A DNA stretch of 64,000 nucleotides from Nocardioides limicola. Its GTDB lineage: Bacteria; Actinomycetota; Actinomycetes; Propionibacteriales; Nocardioidaceae. The notes beneath the pieces were generated by a model, which made no database searches, was not told where the DNA came from, and worked only from the letters and a program-made list of their open reading frames with translations. A program made the position numbers and the translations under genes. Where the stretch lies: positions 143,482 through 207,481 of the forward strand of contig NZ_JAERJA010000006.1 of the NCBI RefSeq assembly GCF_016827675.1, written 5' to 3'. This document shows positions 24,222 to 32,756 of the stretch, one piece after another. Numbering within the stretch: position 1 is the first letter of the stretch; every line of letters starts with the position of its first letter.

Positions 24222-25700
24222 TCAGCCGGCGACCGATGCCCGGTGCTTGGGTGGGTTGCTGTACTCCAGCGCCGGGTGCTGCACCGACTCGGCGAACACC
24301 TTGCGGTCCCGGAAGTAGTTCATCTTCAGCTTCCACGGCTCCTGGGAGCCCTGCTTCGGGAACTGCTCCACGGCTCGAAGCACGTAGCCCGCAGCGAAGT
24401 CGAGGAAGGGTTCTTCGCCGACGCTGGGATCCTTCCGGGGCACCACCACGGACTGCCCGGTGTCGCGCATGTGCTGCAGCATCCGCACCACGTACTGACA
24501 CACCAGGTCGGCCTTCAGGGTCCAGGAGGCATTGGTGTAGCCGACGATGAACGCGAAGTTCGGGATGCCGCTGAGCATCATCCCCTTGAACGCCATCGTG
24601 TCCGGCAGGTTCACCGTCTCCCCGTCGACGGCCAGCTCCGCACCGCCGAAGGCGATCAGGTTCAGGCCGGTGGCGGTGACGATGATGTCGGCCTCCAGCT
24701 CCTGCCCGGACTTGAGCAGGATCCCCTTCTCGGTGAACCGGTCGATGTGATCGGTGACCACGTCCACGGTGTGCTTGCGCAACGCCTTGAACAGATCGCC
24801 GCGCGGCACCAGGCACAGACGCTGGTCCCAGGGGTCGTACGGCGGCTGGAAGTGGTCGTCGAACTTGATGTCGTCGGGCAGTTGCCGCTCCAGTAGCTTG
24901 CGGAGCAGGAACCGCGCCTCCTTGGGACGCTTGCGGCAGAACTCGTAGAACCCGATGTGCATCGCCAGGTAGCGGCCGCGCACCATCTTCGACGCCATCC
25001 GTTGCGGCAACGTGGTCAGCATCTTCTTCGCGACCGGGTCGGTCTCCGGCTGGCTGATGATGTACGTCGGGGTGCGCTGCAGCATGGTGACGTGGCCGGC
25101 CCCGGAGTTGGCCAGCGCCGGGATCAGCGTGACCGCGGTCGCCCCCGAGCCGATCACCACGACCCGCTTGCCGGCGTAGTCGAGGTCCTCGGGCCAGTGC
25201 TGGGGGTGCACGATCTGGCCGGCGAAGTCGTCGCGCCCCTCGAACTCGGGGGTGAAGCCCTCGTCGTAGCGGTAGTAGCCCGAGGTCGACATCAGGAAGT
25301 CGCAGGTGAGCTCGACGGTCTCGTCGGTGTCGGTGCGCTGCACGGTGAGCCGCCACCGAGCCGCGTTCGAGTCGAAGTCGGCGCGCAGCAGTTTGTGGTG
25401 GAAGAGGATGTGCTCGTCGATGCCGTTCTCCGCGGCGGCCTCCTCCAGGTAGGCACGGATGTCGGCCCCGTCGGCGATCGCCTTCGTGCCGGTCCAGGCC
25501 TTCCACCGGAAGCCCAGGGTGTACATGTCGGAGTCCGACCGGACGCCGGGGTAGCGGAACAGGTCCCAGGTGCCGCCGAGGGCGTGCCGCATCTCCAGCA
25601 CCGCATAGCTGGAGTCTGGGAACGCCTTGTTCAGGTGGTACGCCGCGTCGATGCCGGAGAGGCCGGCGCCCACGATGATGTGGTTGAAGTGTTGGGTCAT
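24222..25700 (-). CDS. Flavin-containing Baeyer-Villiger-type monooxygenase
   Basis: A 492-residue FAD/NADPH enzyme that inserts oxygen next to ketones or oxidises related substrates. It has the FAD Rossmann site IVGAGLSGIDAAYHL (residues 8-22), the Baeyer-Villiger fingerprint FAGQIVHPQHWP (near residue 155) and the NADPH site VVVIGSGATAVTL. The opening resembles EthA-type enzymes. The ATG at 25700 follows GAAGGAG. It lies 11 bases downstream of an SDR dehydrogenase in the same direction, a common pairing in which an alcohol is oxidised to the ketone and then to an ester. The substrate is not determined by sequence. Confidence 0.92.
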   Translation of the reverse strand: MTQHFNHIIVGAGLSGIDAAYHLNKAFPDSSYAVLEMRHALGGTWDLFRYPGVRSDSDMYTLGFRWKAWTGTKAIADGADIRAYLEEAAAENGIDEHILFHHKLLRADFDSNAARWRLTVQRTDTDETVELTCDFLMSTSGYYRYDEGFTPEFEGRDDFAGQIVHPQHWPEDLDYAGKRVVVIGSGATAVTLIPALANSGAGHVTMLQRTPTYIISQPETDPVAKKMLTTLPQRMASKMVRGRYLAMHIGFYEFCRKRPKEARFLLRKLLERQLPDDIKFDDHFQPPYDPWDQRLCLVPRGDLFKALRKHTVDVVTDHIDRFTEKGILLKSGQELEADIIVTATGLNLIAFGGAELAVDGETVNLPDTMAFKGMMLSGIPNFAFIVGYTNASWTLKADLVCQYVVRMLQHMRDTGQSVVVPRKDPSVGEEPFLDFAAGYVLRAVEQFPKQGSQEPWKLKMNYFRDRKVFAESVQHPALEYSNPPKHRASVAG

Positions 25701-25711
25701 GGCGTTCTCCT

Positions 25712-26611
25712 TCACTCGGGGTCGACGGCGACGTCGTCGAGGGCGGTGTTGCGGGCGCTGGTGGAGCGGCCGAGCCGGCGTACCTCCTCGTCCATCAGTG
25801 GCAGCAGTTCGGGGGACTGGGTGTCCATCACCTTCTGCACCACCCGGCCCGCGGCGAGGTTGCGGCCCTGAGCGATCGCCGCGACCCACCCGGGCACGAA
25901 GACGTGCCGGCTCCGCTTCTCCAGGCCCTTCACGAACGCCTTCACGCAGGCATCGACCGAGGTGGTGGTGCCCAGTGGCGGCGGCATGGCGTCAAGCATC
26001 TTGCGGAACGCGGACAGGTCCTTCTTCGCGTCCTGCACCAGCGGCGTGTCGATCCAGGACATGTGCGCGGTGCCCACCCCGACGCCCTGCCAGCTCATCT
26101 CCAGCCGGAGTGCGTTGGCGAAGTGCTCGACCCCGGCCTTGCTGGCGTTGTACGCCGCCAGGCCCGGCACGGGGGTGAATGCGGCGAGGGAGGAGACCAC
26201 CAGGATGTAGCCCTTGCGTTCGGTGACGCTGGGCAGCGCGGCCCGGACGGTGTGGAAGACGCCGAGCACGTTGATGTCGATGACCCGCTTGAAGGTCGTC
26301 GGGTCCACCTGGGCGACCGAGCCATAGCTGGCGATGCCGGCGTTGGCGAGCACCAGGTCGATGCCGCCGAACCGCTGCACCGCTTGGGCGACGGCAGCCT
26401 CCATCGCGGGCAGGTCGCAGACGTCGGCGACCACGGCGACCGCGTTCTCCTCGCCGAGCTCGGCGGCCAGCTCGCGCAGCGGGGCCTCGTCGAGGTCGGT
26501 GAGCAGCAGCTTGACGTTGCGGGCAGCCAGTGCCCGGGCGGTCTCGGCGCCGATGCCTCGGGCTGCGCCGGTGATGAAGGCGACCTTGCCCTCAAGCGTG
26601 GATCTCGCCAT
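25712..26611 (-). CDS. SDR-family oxidoreductase
   Basis: A 299-residue classical short-chain dehydrogenase. Visible are the cofactor loop TGAARGIGAETA (near residue 15), LANAGIASYG, the active-site YNASK (Tyr near residue 155) and the SSLAAF serine region. The last 60 residues form a basic extension that includes PGWVAAIAQG, typical of longer mycobacterial-type members. It precedes and probably shares a message with the Baeyer-Villiger monooxygenase, making alcohol-to-ketone oxidation the likely job. A hairpin (26690-26710) separates it from the gene upstream, so it may have its own promoter in 26612-26689. Confidence 0.9.
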   Translation of the reverse strand: MARSTLEGKVAFITGAARGIGAETARALAARNVKLLLTDLDEAPLRELAAELGEENAVAVVADVCDLPAMEAAVAQAVQRFGGIDLVLANAGIASYGSVAQVDPTTFKRVIDINVLGVFHTVRAALPSVTERKGYILVVSSLAAFTPVPGLAAYNASKAGVEHFANALRLEMSWQGVGVGTAHMSWIDTPLVQDAKKDLSAFRKMLDAMPPPLGTTTSVDACVKAFVKGLEKRSRHVFVPGWVAAIAQGRNLAAGRVVQKVMDTQSPELLPLMDEEVRRLGRSTSARNTALDDVAVDPE

Positions 26612-26689
26612 GGGTGCTCCTTGTCGGCCGGCTGGTGGGGTCAGTCTCCCCCATGGAGCGGGCCGAGCGGAACACGGTGTCTCACACAA

Positions 26690-26710
26690 TCCTCCGCATC
26701 CTGCGGAGGA
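26690..26710 (-). terminator. Hairpin after the mycothiol-dependent enzyme gene
   Basis: TCCTCCGCA, loop TCC, TGCGGAGGA: a perfect 9-bp stem six bases beyond the stop codon of the minus-strand gene at 26717. It is followed (minus strand) by TTGTGTG. A likely terminator dividing the four-gene cluster into two units. Confidence 0.6.
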
Positions 26711-26716
26711 ATCGCG

Positions 26717-27481
26717 TCAGAAGAAGATCTTGGTGGCCAACAGGCCGTCGCCGTGGGCGCGTCCCGAGAGCACGCGGCAGAACTCGATCGCGTCCATGGT
26801 GATCGGTTCGCCGCCCTCGCCCTGCCGGAAGTGGCCGCCGGCCGGGCCGGTCAGCTCCAGGCTGAACGGCTGTCCGTGGCGGGTCCCCCACTCGGCGACC
26901 ACGTCGGCCACGATCCGGCCGTCGGCCTCGGGATCCCAGTCGAGCTCGCGGCCGGTGGCCCGGGCGATGTCGATGCGATGCAGCCACACGTCGCGGGTGA
27001 GGATCGCGTCCATCAGGTGGCCGAGCATGATGTGGTCCGGCATCCCGGTGACCACGGAGCCGGCCGTCGGCATCGTGATCTTCATCCGGCGCATCAGTGA
27101 CGGGGTCCGCATCCGACCCCGCACCGCGGCCGGGGCGATCTCACGCAACTGCGCGACCCGCTCGGTCGGGGTGAGGTCGGCGTGCTCGGCCACCTGTCGG
27201 GCGTTCATCGCATCCAGGGAGCTGCCGCCGTACTCCTTCTTGTGGCGGGCCGCCCACGCCTGGTCGCGTATCGACCGCGGCACCGAAGCGTGCCCCTTGG
27301 CGGCGCCGATCATGTGCCCGACCATGTCGGCGACCGTCCAGGCGGGGCATTCGGTGCGGGCGTTCCAGTCGCTGGCGTCGAGGTCGTCGAGCAGGGTGAG
27401 GATGCTCGTGTAGGCATGCTCGGCCAGCTCGCCTGCGTCGCTGTGGCGTTCGATCCGGGTGATTTCGCTGATGGTGGTCAC
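26717..27481 (-). CDS. Maleylpyruvate isomerase-family mycothiol-dependent protein
   Basis: A 254-residue protein with the DinB-like four-helix MDMPI_N domain. It has the metal-ligand pattern WTVADMVGHMIGAAKGH (near residue 45) and, later, DHIMLGHLMDAILTRDVW plus LHRIDIARATG, consistent with a His-rich site that coordinates metal with mycothiol. The family isomerises or conjugates using mycothiol, the actinobacterial thiol, which supports the taxonomic guess. GTG 27481 follows GAGGAG; longer readings upstream are Pro/Arg/Ser-rich and unlikely to be protein. It lies 10 bases after the CrtA-like gene. The reaction is unassigned; detoxification of an electrophile from the cluster pathway is plausible. 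Confidence 0.85.
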   Translation of the reverse strand: MTTISEITRIERHSDAGELAEHAYTSILTLLDDLDASDWNARTECPAWTVADMVGHMIGAAKGHASVPRSIRDQAWAARHKKEYGGSSLDAMNARQVAEHADLTPTERVAQLREIAPAAVRGRMRTPSLMRRMKITMPTAGSVVTGMPDHIMLGHLMDAILTRDVWLHRIDIARATGRELDWDPEADGRIVADVVAEWGTRHGQPFSLELTGPAGGHFRQGEGGEPITMDAIEFCRVLSGRAHGDGLLATKIFF

Positions 27482-27491
27482 AGGGGGCTCC

Positions 27492-28187
27492 TCAACTGGC
27501 GGTCGCGATGTCGGGCAGGCGGGTCGCCTCGAGCGGATTGCCTCCGGAGAGGGAGCCGCTGAGGCGGGTCGGGGCATAGCGGGCGAAGAGTGACCCGTGG
27601 TTGAAGCTGCGTCGCCCCTGTTCCTTGATGGCGTGCGGGTGTTCGGGATGGGCCTTGCCGTAGGCATAGCGCTGGACGGCGTCGCTGTCTTGCCAGATCG
27701 AGACGGTGGCGGCGAAGGGGAGGCGGACCGCGGCCGTCCCCCACAGCATCCCGGGGTCCTCCACGGCGACCCGCTCGGCTGGTTTGCTGGTGCGCATGAA
27801 GCGCCCGAGTTGGGAGACGCGCAGCGCGGACATGGTGACGACGACGACCGGGCCGTCGTGCTCGACCCGCCGCTTCTTGGAGACGTCGGTGGGGAAGCCG
27901 GGCCACGACCCGTAAGCGCGTAGCGGGCGCAGCCGAGCCTCGAAGCCTCCGGTGAACCGTTGCCCGAGCCGATGGTCGGCGAGGAAGGAGTCGACGGCCT
28001 CCTCGGTGTCCCAGAAAGCGATCAACACGTTGCGTCGCAGCGGCATCAGCGGGCCTGCGGCCAGGGGCACGGCCAGCGCCGTCGTACCCCAGCGCATCCC
28101 GGGAACCTGGGCGCGACCTATCCGACGCATGGTGGTGCCGACGCTGCTCCAGGGCTTCGCGTCCACGGCGTGCACAGTGGCGAGCAT
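27492..28187 (-). CDS. CrtA (spheroidene monooxygenase)-like protein
   Basis: A 231-residue protein without signal or membrane segment. Two similar halves each carry a GxxWGT-type sentence (PGMRWGTTALAVPL near residue 29, PGMLWGTAAVRLPF near 145). A central FWDTEEAVDSFL resembles the ferredoxin-like folds of small monooxygenases. Overall length and the pattern near the C-terminus (YAYGKAHPEHPHAIKEQ) suggest the spheroidene monooxygenase (CrtA)-like family common in actinobacteria, which do not make spheroidene. The function is therefore unknown, perhaps haem-dependent hydroxylation. ATG 28187 follows GGGAGAGG. It heads the cluster and faces the TetR gene across palindromic operators. Confidence 0.5.
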   Translation of the reverse strand: MLATVHAVDAKPWSSVGTTMRRIGRAQVPGMRWGTTALAVPLAAGPLMPLRRNVLIAFWDTEEAVDSFLADHRLGQRFTGGFEARLRPLRAYGSWPGFPTDVSKKRRVEHDGPVVVVTMSALRVSQLGRFMRTSKPAERVAVEDPGMLWGTAAVRLPFAATVSIWQDSDAVQRYAYGKAHPEHPHAIKEQGRRSFNHGSLFARYAPTRLSGSLSGGNPLEATRLPDIATAS

Positions 28188-28258
28188 CAGCCTCTCCCTT
28201 CGGTGTTGGCCTGCGGCCGTCGAACGAGGTACGCCGAGGATGGCGCCCGACCTGACGA

Positions 28259-28273
28259 CCTAACAATGTTAGG
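28259..28273. promoter_or_regulatory. TetR-type operator palindrome 1
   Basis: CCTAACA-A-TGTTAGG, a perfect odd palindrome with 7-bp arms in the divergent space between the CrtA-like gene and the TetR gene. A candidate site for the adjacent regulator. Confidence 0.6.
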
Positions 28274-28312
28274 CTGACAGGTGAGAAGTCGATCCGTCAA
28301 GACCTTTCCGTA

Positions 28313-28324
28313 CTAAGTTAGGCT
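28313..28324 (+). promoter_or_regulatory. Operator 2 overlapping the TetR gene -10 element
   Basis: CTAA-G-TTAG at 28313-28321 echoes the arms of operator 1. It overlaps TAGGCT (28319-28324), which is seven bases before the GTG start at 28332. Binding here would block the leaderless regulator promoter, giving autorepression. Confidence 0.55.
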
Positions 28325-28331
28325 GGGTGGG

Positions 28332-28943
28332 GTGAGGGCATCGGCATCGCGTAGCGCACCCACGAACGAGCGGGAGGCTCCCATCGACACTCCGCACCGC
28401 GCACAGACCCGCGCCCGGATCCTCGACGCGGCCTGGAAGCTGGCCCGCGCCCAGGGTCTGGCCGGCTGGTCCCTGCGCGACCTGGCTGCCGAGGTGGGGA
28501 TGCGGGCGCCGTCGCTGTACGGGTACTTCGACAGCAAGGAGCAGATCTACGACTCGATGTTCGCGCAGGGGTACGCCGACCTGCTGGCCGTCAGCGGCGC
28601 GGTCGAACTCAGCGACGAGCCGCACGAGGCAGTACGACAGATGGCCCGCGTGTTCGTCGACTTCGCGGTGGCCGACCCCGCCCGGATGCAGTTGCTGTTC
28701 TGGAGGGTGATCCCAGGATTCACCCCCTCACCGACGTCGTACGGACTGGCCGAGGAGGCGCTGACGAAGGCGGTCGACGTGCTCGCCGCCGCCGGTCACG
28801 CCGGTCAGAGCGCCCTGGACCTGTGGACGGCGTTGCTCACCGGTCTGGTCACCCAGCAGGTCAGCAATGACCCGGGGGGCGACCGGTGGGTGCGCCTGGT
28901 CGACGAGGCGGTGGACATGTTCCTGGCCGCGGAGCGGGTCTGA
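28332..28943 (+). CDS. TetR/AcrR-family transcriptional regulator
   Basis: A 203-residue repressor. The N-terminal helix-turn-helix (about 24-68) has RARILDAAWKLARAQG and SLRDLAAEVGMRAPSLYGYF followed by SKEQIYDSMF. The C-terminal ligand domain is of the TetR_C type seen with WHG-domain proteins. GTG 28332 appears leaderless (TAGGCT seven bases upstream). It faces the CrtA-like/mycothiol/SDR/monooxygenase cluster, and two related palindromes lie between, so it probably represses both itself and the cluster. The stop overlaps the next start (TGATG). Confidence 0.9.
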   Translation: MRASASRSAPTNEREAPIDTPHRAQTRARILDAAWKLARAQGLAGWSLRDLAAEVGMRAPSLYGYFDSKEQIYDSMFAQGYADLLAVSGAVELSDEPHEAVRQMARVFVDFAVADPARMQLLFWRVIPGFTPSPTSYGLAEEALTKAVDVLAAAGHAGQSALDLWTALLTGLVTQQVSNDPGGDRWVRLVDEAVDMFLAAERV

Positions 28944-29251
28944 TGGACTTCGAGTTCGTCGGCGAGCTCGTCGAGTGGCGCGGGCCGGCGCCGTTCCACT
29001 TCGTCCGGGTCCCGGTCGCTGACAGTGAGGACATGAAGGACGCCGGCCGCGACCTGCTCTACTGGGGCCAGTTGCCGGTCACCGTGCTGATCGGAGAGAC
29101 CGAGTTCGGCACCGCGATGTGGGAACGCGAAGGCGCCTACCTGCTGCCGGTCAAGGCCGACGTACGCCGGGCCGAGGGGCTGACGCTGGGCGACCTGGTC
29201 CCGGTGGCGCTGCGGCTCGGCAAGGACGAGGCTGGGGCGCCTCCGGCATAG
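28943..29251 (+). CDS. DUF1905 domain protein
   Basis: A 102-residue soluble protein matching the DUF1905 family: an all-beta domain with the opening FEFVGELVEWRGPAPFHFV and later AYLLPVKADVRRAEGLTLGD. These proteins have no assigned biochemistry; some are fused to bacteriocin-protection-type YdeI domains, absent here. Its ATG overlaps the stop of the TetR gene (TGATG), so it may be co-expressed with the regulator, and FxsA follows nine bases later. Confidence 0.75.
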   Translation: MDFEFVGELVEWRGPAPFHFVRVPVADSEDMKDAGRDLLYWGQLPVTVLIGETEFGTAMWEREGAYLLPVKADVRRAEGLTLGDLVPVALRLGKDEAGAPPA

Positions 29252-29259
29252 TGGAGGCC

Positions 29260-29799
29260 ATGCCCACCCGCCGCAGGAGTCTGCTCTGGCCACTGGCCGT
29301 CGCCTTCGTGGTGATGCCTCTGGTGGAGGTGTTCGTGCTGATCCAGGTCGGCCGGATGATCGGTGTCGGGTGGACGTTGCTGGCCCTGATCGCGGTCAGC
29401 GTGGTGGGTGCCTGGCTGGTGAAGCGCGAGGGGGTCCGGGCCTGGCGGCAACTCGTCGACGCCTTCGCTGCCGGTCGGGTGCCGGCCAGGGAGATCGCCG
29501 ACGGCGCATTGATCCTGATCGGTGCCACCCTGATGCTCACGCCCGGCTTCGTCACCGACGCCCTCGGAGCGTTGCTGATCCTGCCGGTGACCCGGCCGCT
29601 GTTCCGTCGGATGCTCACCGCGTTGGTGGGCCAGCGGATCGTGCTGGCGATGGTGCCCCCGGATCCGGTCCGTGGCTATGGCGATCCCCGGCCCGGGGGA
29701 TCGATGCCCGGGGGATCGATGCCGGGGGGAACGATGCCGGGCGACGTGGTGCCGGGCGATGTGGTCCCGGGCGACGTCGTCGACGACGATGACCGTTGA
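29260..29799 (+). CDS. FxsA-family membrane protein with repeat-rich tail
   Basis: A 179-residue membrane protein of the FxsA family (named for suppression of phage F exclusion). Residues 1-125 hold three hydrophobic segments and the family blocks PLVEVFVLIQVG, GAWLVKREG and LTPGFVTDALGALLLL-like LTPGFVTDALG. The last 35 residues are tandem MPGGS/MPGGT and VPGDV pentapeptides from 15-bp DNA repeats (about 29690-29780), ending in DDDDR. ATG 29260 has GTGGAGG just upstream. The 3' end overlaps the next gene by 11 bases. The role in this organism is unknown. Confidence 0.85.
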   Translation: MPTRRRSLLWPLAVAFVVMPLVEVFVLIQVGRMIGVGWTLLALIAVSVVGAWLVKREGVRAWRQLVDAFAAGRVPAREIADGALILIGATLMLTPGFVTDALGALLILPVTRPLFRRMLTALVGQRIVLAMVPPDPVRGYGDPRPGGSMPGGSMPGGTMPGDVVPGDVVPGDVVDDDDR

Positions 29800-30889
29800 G
29801 CTGAGCCGGACCGACGCTCATCGGATCGCGGTCACCGCGCAACTGCTCGCCCGGCCACGGCCGGTCGACCTGCTGGCCATGCTGGGTCACCTCACCGTCG
29901 TGCAGGCCGACCCGACCGCGGTGGTCGCGGAGAACGCCGACCTGGTCTGCTGGAGCCGGCTCGGTGCGGCGCACCGGATCGGGGACCTGGACGCCGCCAT
30001 CGCGGCCGGCACCGTGGTGGAGTTCCAGGGGCTGCTGCGGCCGGCCGGGGACATCGCGCTCTTCACGGCGGAGATGGCGCAATGGCGTGGCTCGGAACCC
30101 TTCGGCGACTGGCGGGACACCTCGCGCGGCTGGCTGGTGGCCAATGAGGACTGTCGCCGCGACATCCTGGCGCACCTGGAGTCCGAGGGGCCGTCGCCGT
30201 CCACCGCGCTCCCGGACACCACGGTGGTGCCGTGGCAGTCGTCGGGCTGGAACAACGACCGCAACGTGCGGATGATGCTCGACCTGATGGAGCGTCGCGG
30301 AGACGTCGCGGTGGCCGGGCGGGACGGCCGGGAGCGCCTCTGGGAGGTCGCCGAACGGGTCTACCCACCCACCCTGGAGGTCGGCTACGACGAGGCACTT
30401 CGGGAGCGCGCCCAACGGCGACTGATCGCCCTCGGGGTCGCCCGGCCGGCCAGCACCAAGGTCCCCGGGGAGCCCAATCACGTCGGTGACGTCGGGGAGC
30501 CGGCGGTGATCGAGGGGCTCCGGGGCCGATGGCGGGTGCACCCGGCGTACCTCGAAGCGCCGTGGGAGCCGCGGGCGGCGCTGCTCTCTCCGCTGGACCG
30601 GCTGGTCTTCGACCGGAAGCGGATGGCCGAGCTCTTCGACTTCGACTACCAGTTGGAGATGTACAAGCCGAAGGCGAAGCGGCGCTGGGGCTACTGGGCG
30701 ATGCCGATCCTGTACGGCGACCGGCTGATCGGGAAGCTTGACGCCACCGCCGACCGACGCGAGGGGGAGCTCCGGGTGGATCGGGTGCACCGCGACGAGG
30801 TGTGGCCCGAGGAGGTGGCGGCCGCGGTGACCGCCGAGATCGAGGCCCTCGCCGACTGGTTGGGGCTGGCCCTGGTCCGGTTGGACTGA
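29789..30889 (+). CDS. YcaQ-like winged-helix DNA glycosylase family protein
   Basis: A 366-residue protein of the HTH_42 / YcaQ family, whose studied members (E. coli YcaQ, Streptomyces AlkX/AlkZ) unhook interstrand DNA crosslinks. It shows the family start LSRTDAHRIAVTAQLL and winged-helix blocks around VVQADPTAVVAENADLVCWSRLG (split over residues about 32-55). Family-specific motifs follow: WRVHPAYL, ALLSPLDRLVFDRKRMAELF and YQLEMYKPKAKRRWGYW. The QxQ-type catalytic motif of AlkZ/YcaQ appears here as VVQAD, so activity may differ. It starts inside the FxsA gene (11-base overlap). Confidence 0.85.
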   Translation: MTVELSRTDAHRIAVTAQLLARPRPVDLLAMLGHLTVVQADPTAVVAENADLVCWSRLGAAHRIGDLDAAIAAGTVVEFQGLLRPAGDIALFTAEMAQWRGSEPFGDWRDTSRGWLVANEDCRRDILAHLESEGPSPSTALPDTTVVPWQSSGWNNDRNVRMMLDLMERRGDVAVAGRDGRERLWEVAERVYPPTLEVGYDEALRERAQRRLIALGVARPASTKVPGEPNHVGDVGEPAVIEGLRGRWRVHPAYLEAPWEPRAALLSPLDRLVFDRKRMAELFDFDYQLEMYKPKAKRRWGYWAMPILYGDRLIGKLDATADRREGELRVDRVHRDEVWPEEVAAAVTAEIEALADWLGLALVRLD

Positions 30890-30906
30890 GAACCCTCCTC
30901 GGCGAC

Positions 30907-31479
30907 CTACGCTGCCTCGCCGGGTCGATCGCCGGGTCGATCCCCTGAGTCACCTCGCGGCCCGAGCCACGCCAGCGTTGCGATCAGTCCCAGCGTCCCG
31001 ACGATCAGCAGCATCGGCGCCTCGAACGAGCCCGCTGCCGAGATCGCCAGCGAGCCGATCCCGACGGTGATGGCAGCGACCCCCAGCAGGTCGCGCAACC
31101 CCCGGCGCAGCACCGCCGCCGGGATCCGGATCCCCCAGGGACCGACCGCCGCCTGCGCCACCACCGCATGGAACCCCACGCAGCACAGCGCCGCCGGCAG
31201 CACCCACGGGGTCAGCGGGTCGGCGACGACGACGGCCCACCAGCCACCGAAGCCGAGCAGCGTGACCAGCCCACCGAGGCCATCGGGGAAGGTGGCGGTC
31301 CAGGCCACCGCTGCCGCCAGCACGATCGCCGGCCACAGCAGGGTGCCCGGCGCCGCCCGGGCCAGTGCCAGTACCGCCCCCGCCATCGGCAGCAGCAGCG
31401 CGGCCGCGGTGAGCGCTCGCGCCCAGGTGAGCCGGAACAGGGGTCGTCGGTCCGGTCCGAGCACCACCAGGCTGCTCAT
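30907..31479 (-). CDS. Hypothetical membrane protein ending the MoxR/DUF58 operon
   Basis: A 190-residue integral membrane protein with five to six hydrophobic helices and a charged C-terminal tail (GDSGDRPGDRPGEAA). I recognise no named family. Its start overlaps the stop of the DUF58 gene as ATGA, so it is the last member of a five-gene unit that begins at 34799. Proteins in this position often anchor or modulate the MoxR/DUF58 pair at the membrane, but that is only inferred from linkage. Confidence 0.65.
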   Translation of the reverse strand: MSSLVVLGPDRRPLFRLTWARALTAAALLLPMAGAVLALARAAPGTLLWPAIVLAAAVAWTATFPDGLGGLVTLLGFGGWWAVVVADPLTPWVLPAALCCVGFHAVVAQAAVGPWGIRIPAAVLRRGLRDLLGVAAITVGIGSLAISAAGSFEAPMLLIVGTLGLIATLAWLGPRGDSGDRPGDRPGEAA

Positions 31480-32756
31480 CGGGCCACCACCCGGGGAGCT
31501 CCCGCACGCCGGGTCAGGTCGCGCAGCACATGGTCGAGGTCATGCGCGCCGGTCCAGGCGACCACCGGGACCCCCAGCGCGGCCAGCCGGTCGAGCTCGA
31601 CCCGGCGCTCCAGCATCCGCAGTCGCCAGGCCAGCACCAGGGCCGGATCGTCGCTGTCGGTGGTCACCTCGTCGGGCATCGTGTCCACCACCACGACGTC
31701 GATGCCGGCCCTGGTCAGGATCGCCACCTGGTGGGTGGCTGCCGGGTCGATGAGTGGTGTCAGCATCAGCGCCAGCGTGCCCGCGGTCAGTCCCTGGCGG
31801 GCGGCCAATGCATCCTCACCGCGGGCCGAGCCGGGCTCCACCAGACAGAGCGTGTCGAGGATCCGCCGCAGTTGCAGGCGCCCCGACGCCGCGGGCACCC
31901 GGGTCACCCCCCAGGCCCCGAAGACGCGCAGGCCGACCCGGTCGCCGCGGCGCAGGAAGTGCTCGGCGAGCGCGGCGGCGGCCCGCACCGTCAGATCCAT
32001 GCTGCTGTGCCGGCCGGGGTGTCCGGCGCCGACGTCGTTCACGGCGTCGACCAGCACCATCACCTGGGTGTCCTCGTCGGCATGGGTGGCGGTGACGTGC
32101 AGTTGGCCGGTGCGCGCCGACACCGGCCAGTGCACCCGCCGGATCCGGTCCCCGACCTGGAACGGCCGGACCTTGGCGAACTCGGTGCCCTCACCGGTGC
32201 GCGACGCCCGTTCCATGCCGACCAGCCCTCGCGGATGCGGCGCCGGTGCCGCAGAGTCGAAGGGCGGGGTCACTGGCAGCACGGTCAGTTCCAGCGGCGG
32301 GATCGACACCGGTCCCCACCGCCAGGCGCACCATCGGTCGTACGCCGCCACTCCGGGTTCGCCGAGGGTACGGCGGCCCCAGCGGGTGGCGCGCAGGGTG
32401 ATCGCGGCGGTGGCGACACCGTCGTCGTCGGTGGGGACCAGGCAGCCGTCCTCGGGGTCGACGTCCAGCCACCGCTGCGGCGGGTGCACCGCCACCAGGC
32501 TGCCTCGCGGTGGCAGCCCGCTCACCCGCGCCTGCCAGCTCAGCTCTTCGTCCTCGTGGACGGTGAGCCGGCCCGGTGCCGGCGGCGGAACGGGGTCGGA
32601 TCCCGGCCGGGTGGCGAATCCCCAGATCGCGACCAGTGCCAGCCCGGTGGCCAGGGTGGCCAGGTCCGGACGGCCCAGGGCCACGCCGAAGGCCAGCATC
32701 CCGAAGCCGGCGACGGTGGCCCGTAGATGCGCGTGGGTGGGCCGCCAGCCGGTCAT
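31476..32756 (-). CDS. DUF58 domain protein
   Basis: A 426-residue protein with two N-terminal membrane helices (about 15-48), a beta-rich middle and the DUF58 signature (FAKVRPFQVGDRIRRVHWP near residue 195). The signature is followed by a von Willebrand-like segment with VMVLVDAVNDVG. DUF58 proteins are encoded with MoxR ATPases and are thought to be their membrane-linked clients in protein-complex assembly or envelope stress. ATG 32756 overlaps the MoxR stop (ATGA) and its own stop overlaps the next ATG, so translation is coupled throughout. Confidence 0.9.
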   Translation of the reverse strand: MTGWRPTHAHLRATVAGFGMLAFGVALGRPDLATLATGLALVAIWGFATRPGSDPVPPPAPGRLTVHEDEELSWQARVSGLPPRGSLVAVHPPQRWLDVDPEDGCLVPTDDDGVATAAITLRATRWGRRTLGEPGVAAYDRWCAWRWGPVSIPPLELTVLPVTPPFDSAAPAPHPRGLVGMERASRTGEGTEFAKVRPFQVGDRIRRVHWPVSARTGQLHVTATHADEDTQVMVLVDAVNDVGAGHPGRHSSMDLTVRAAAALAEHFLRRGDRVGLRVFGAWGVTRVPAASGRLQLRRILDTLCLVEPGSARGEDALAARQGLTAGTLALMLTPLIDPAATHQVAILTRAGIDVVVVDTMPDEVTTDSDDPALVLAWRLRMLERRVELDRLAALGVPVVAWTGAHDLDHVLRDLTRRAGAPRVVAR

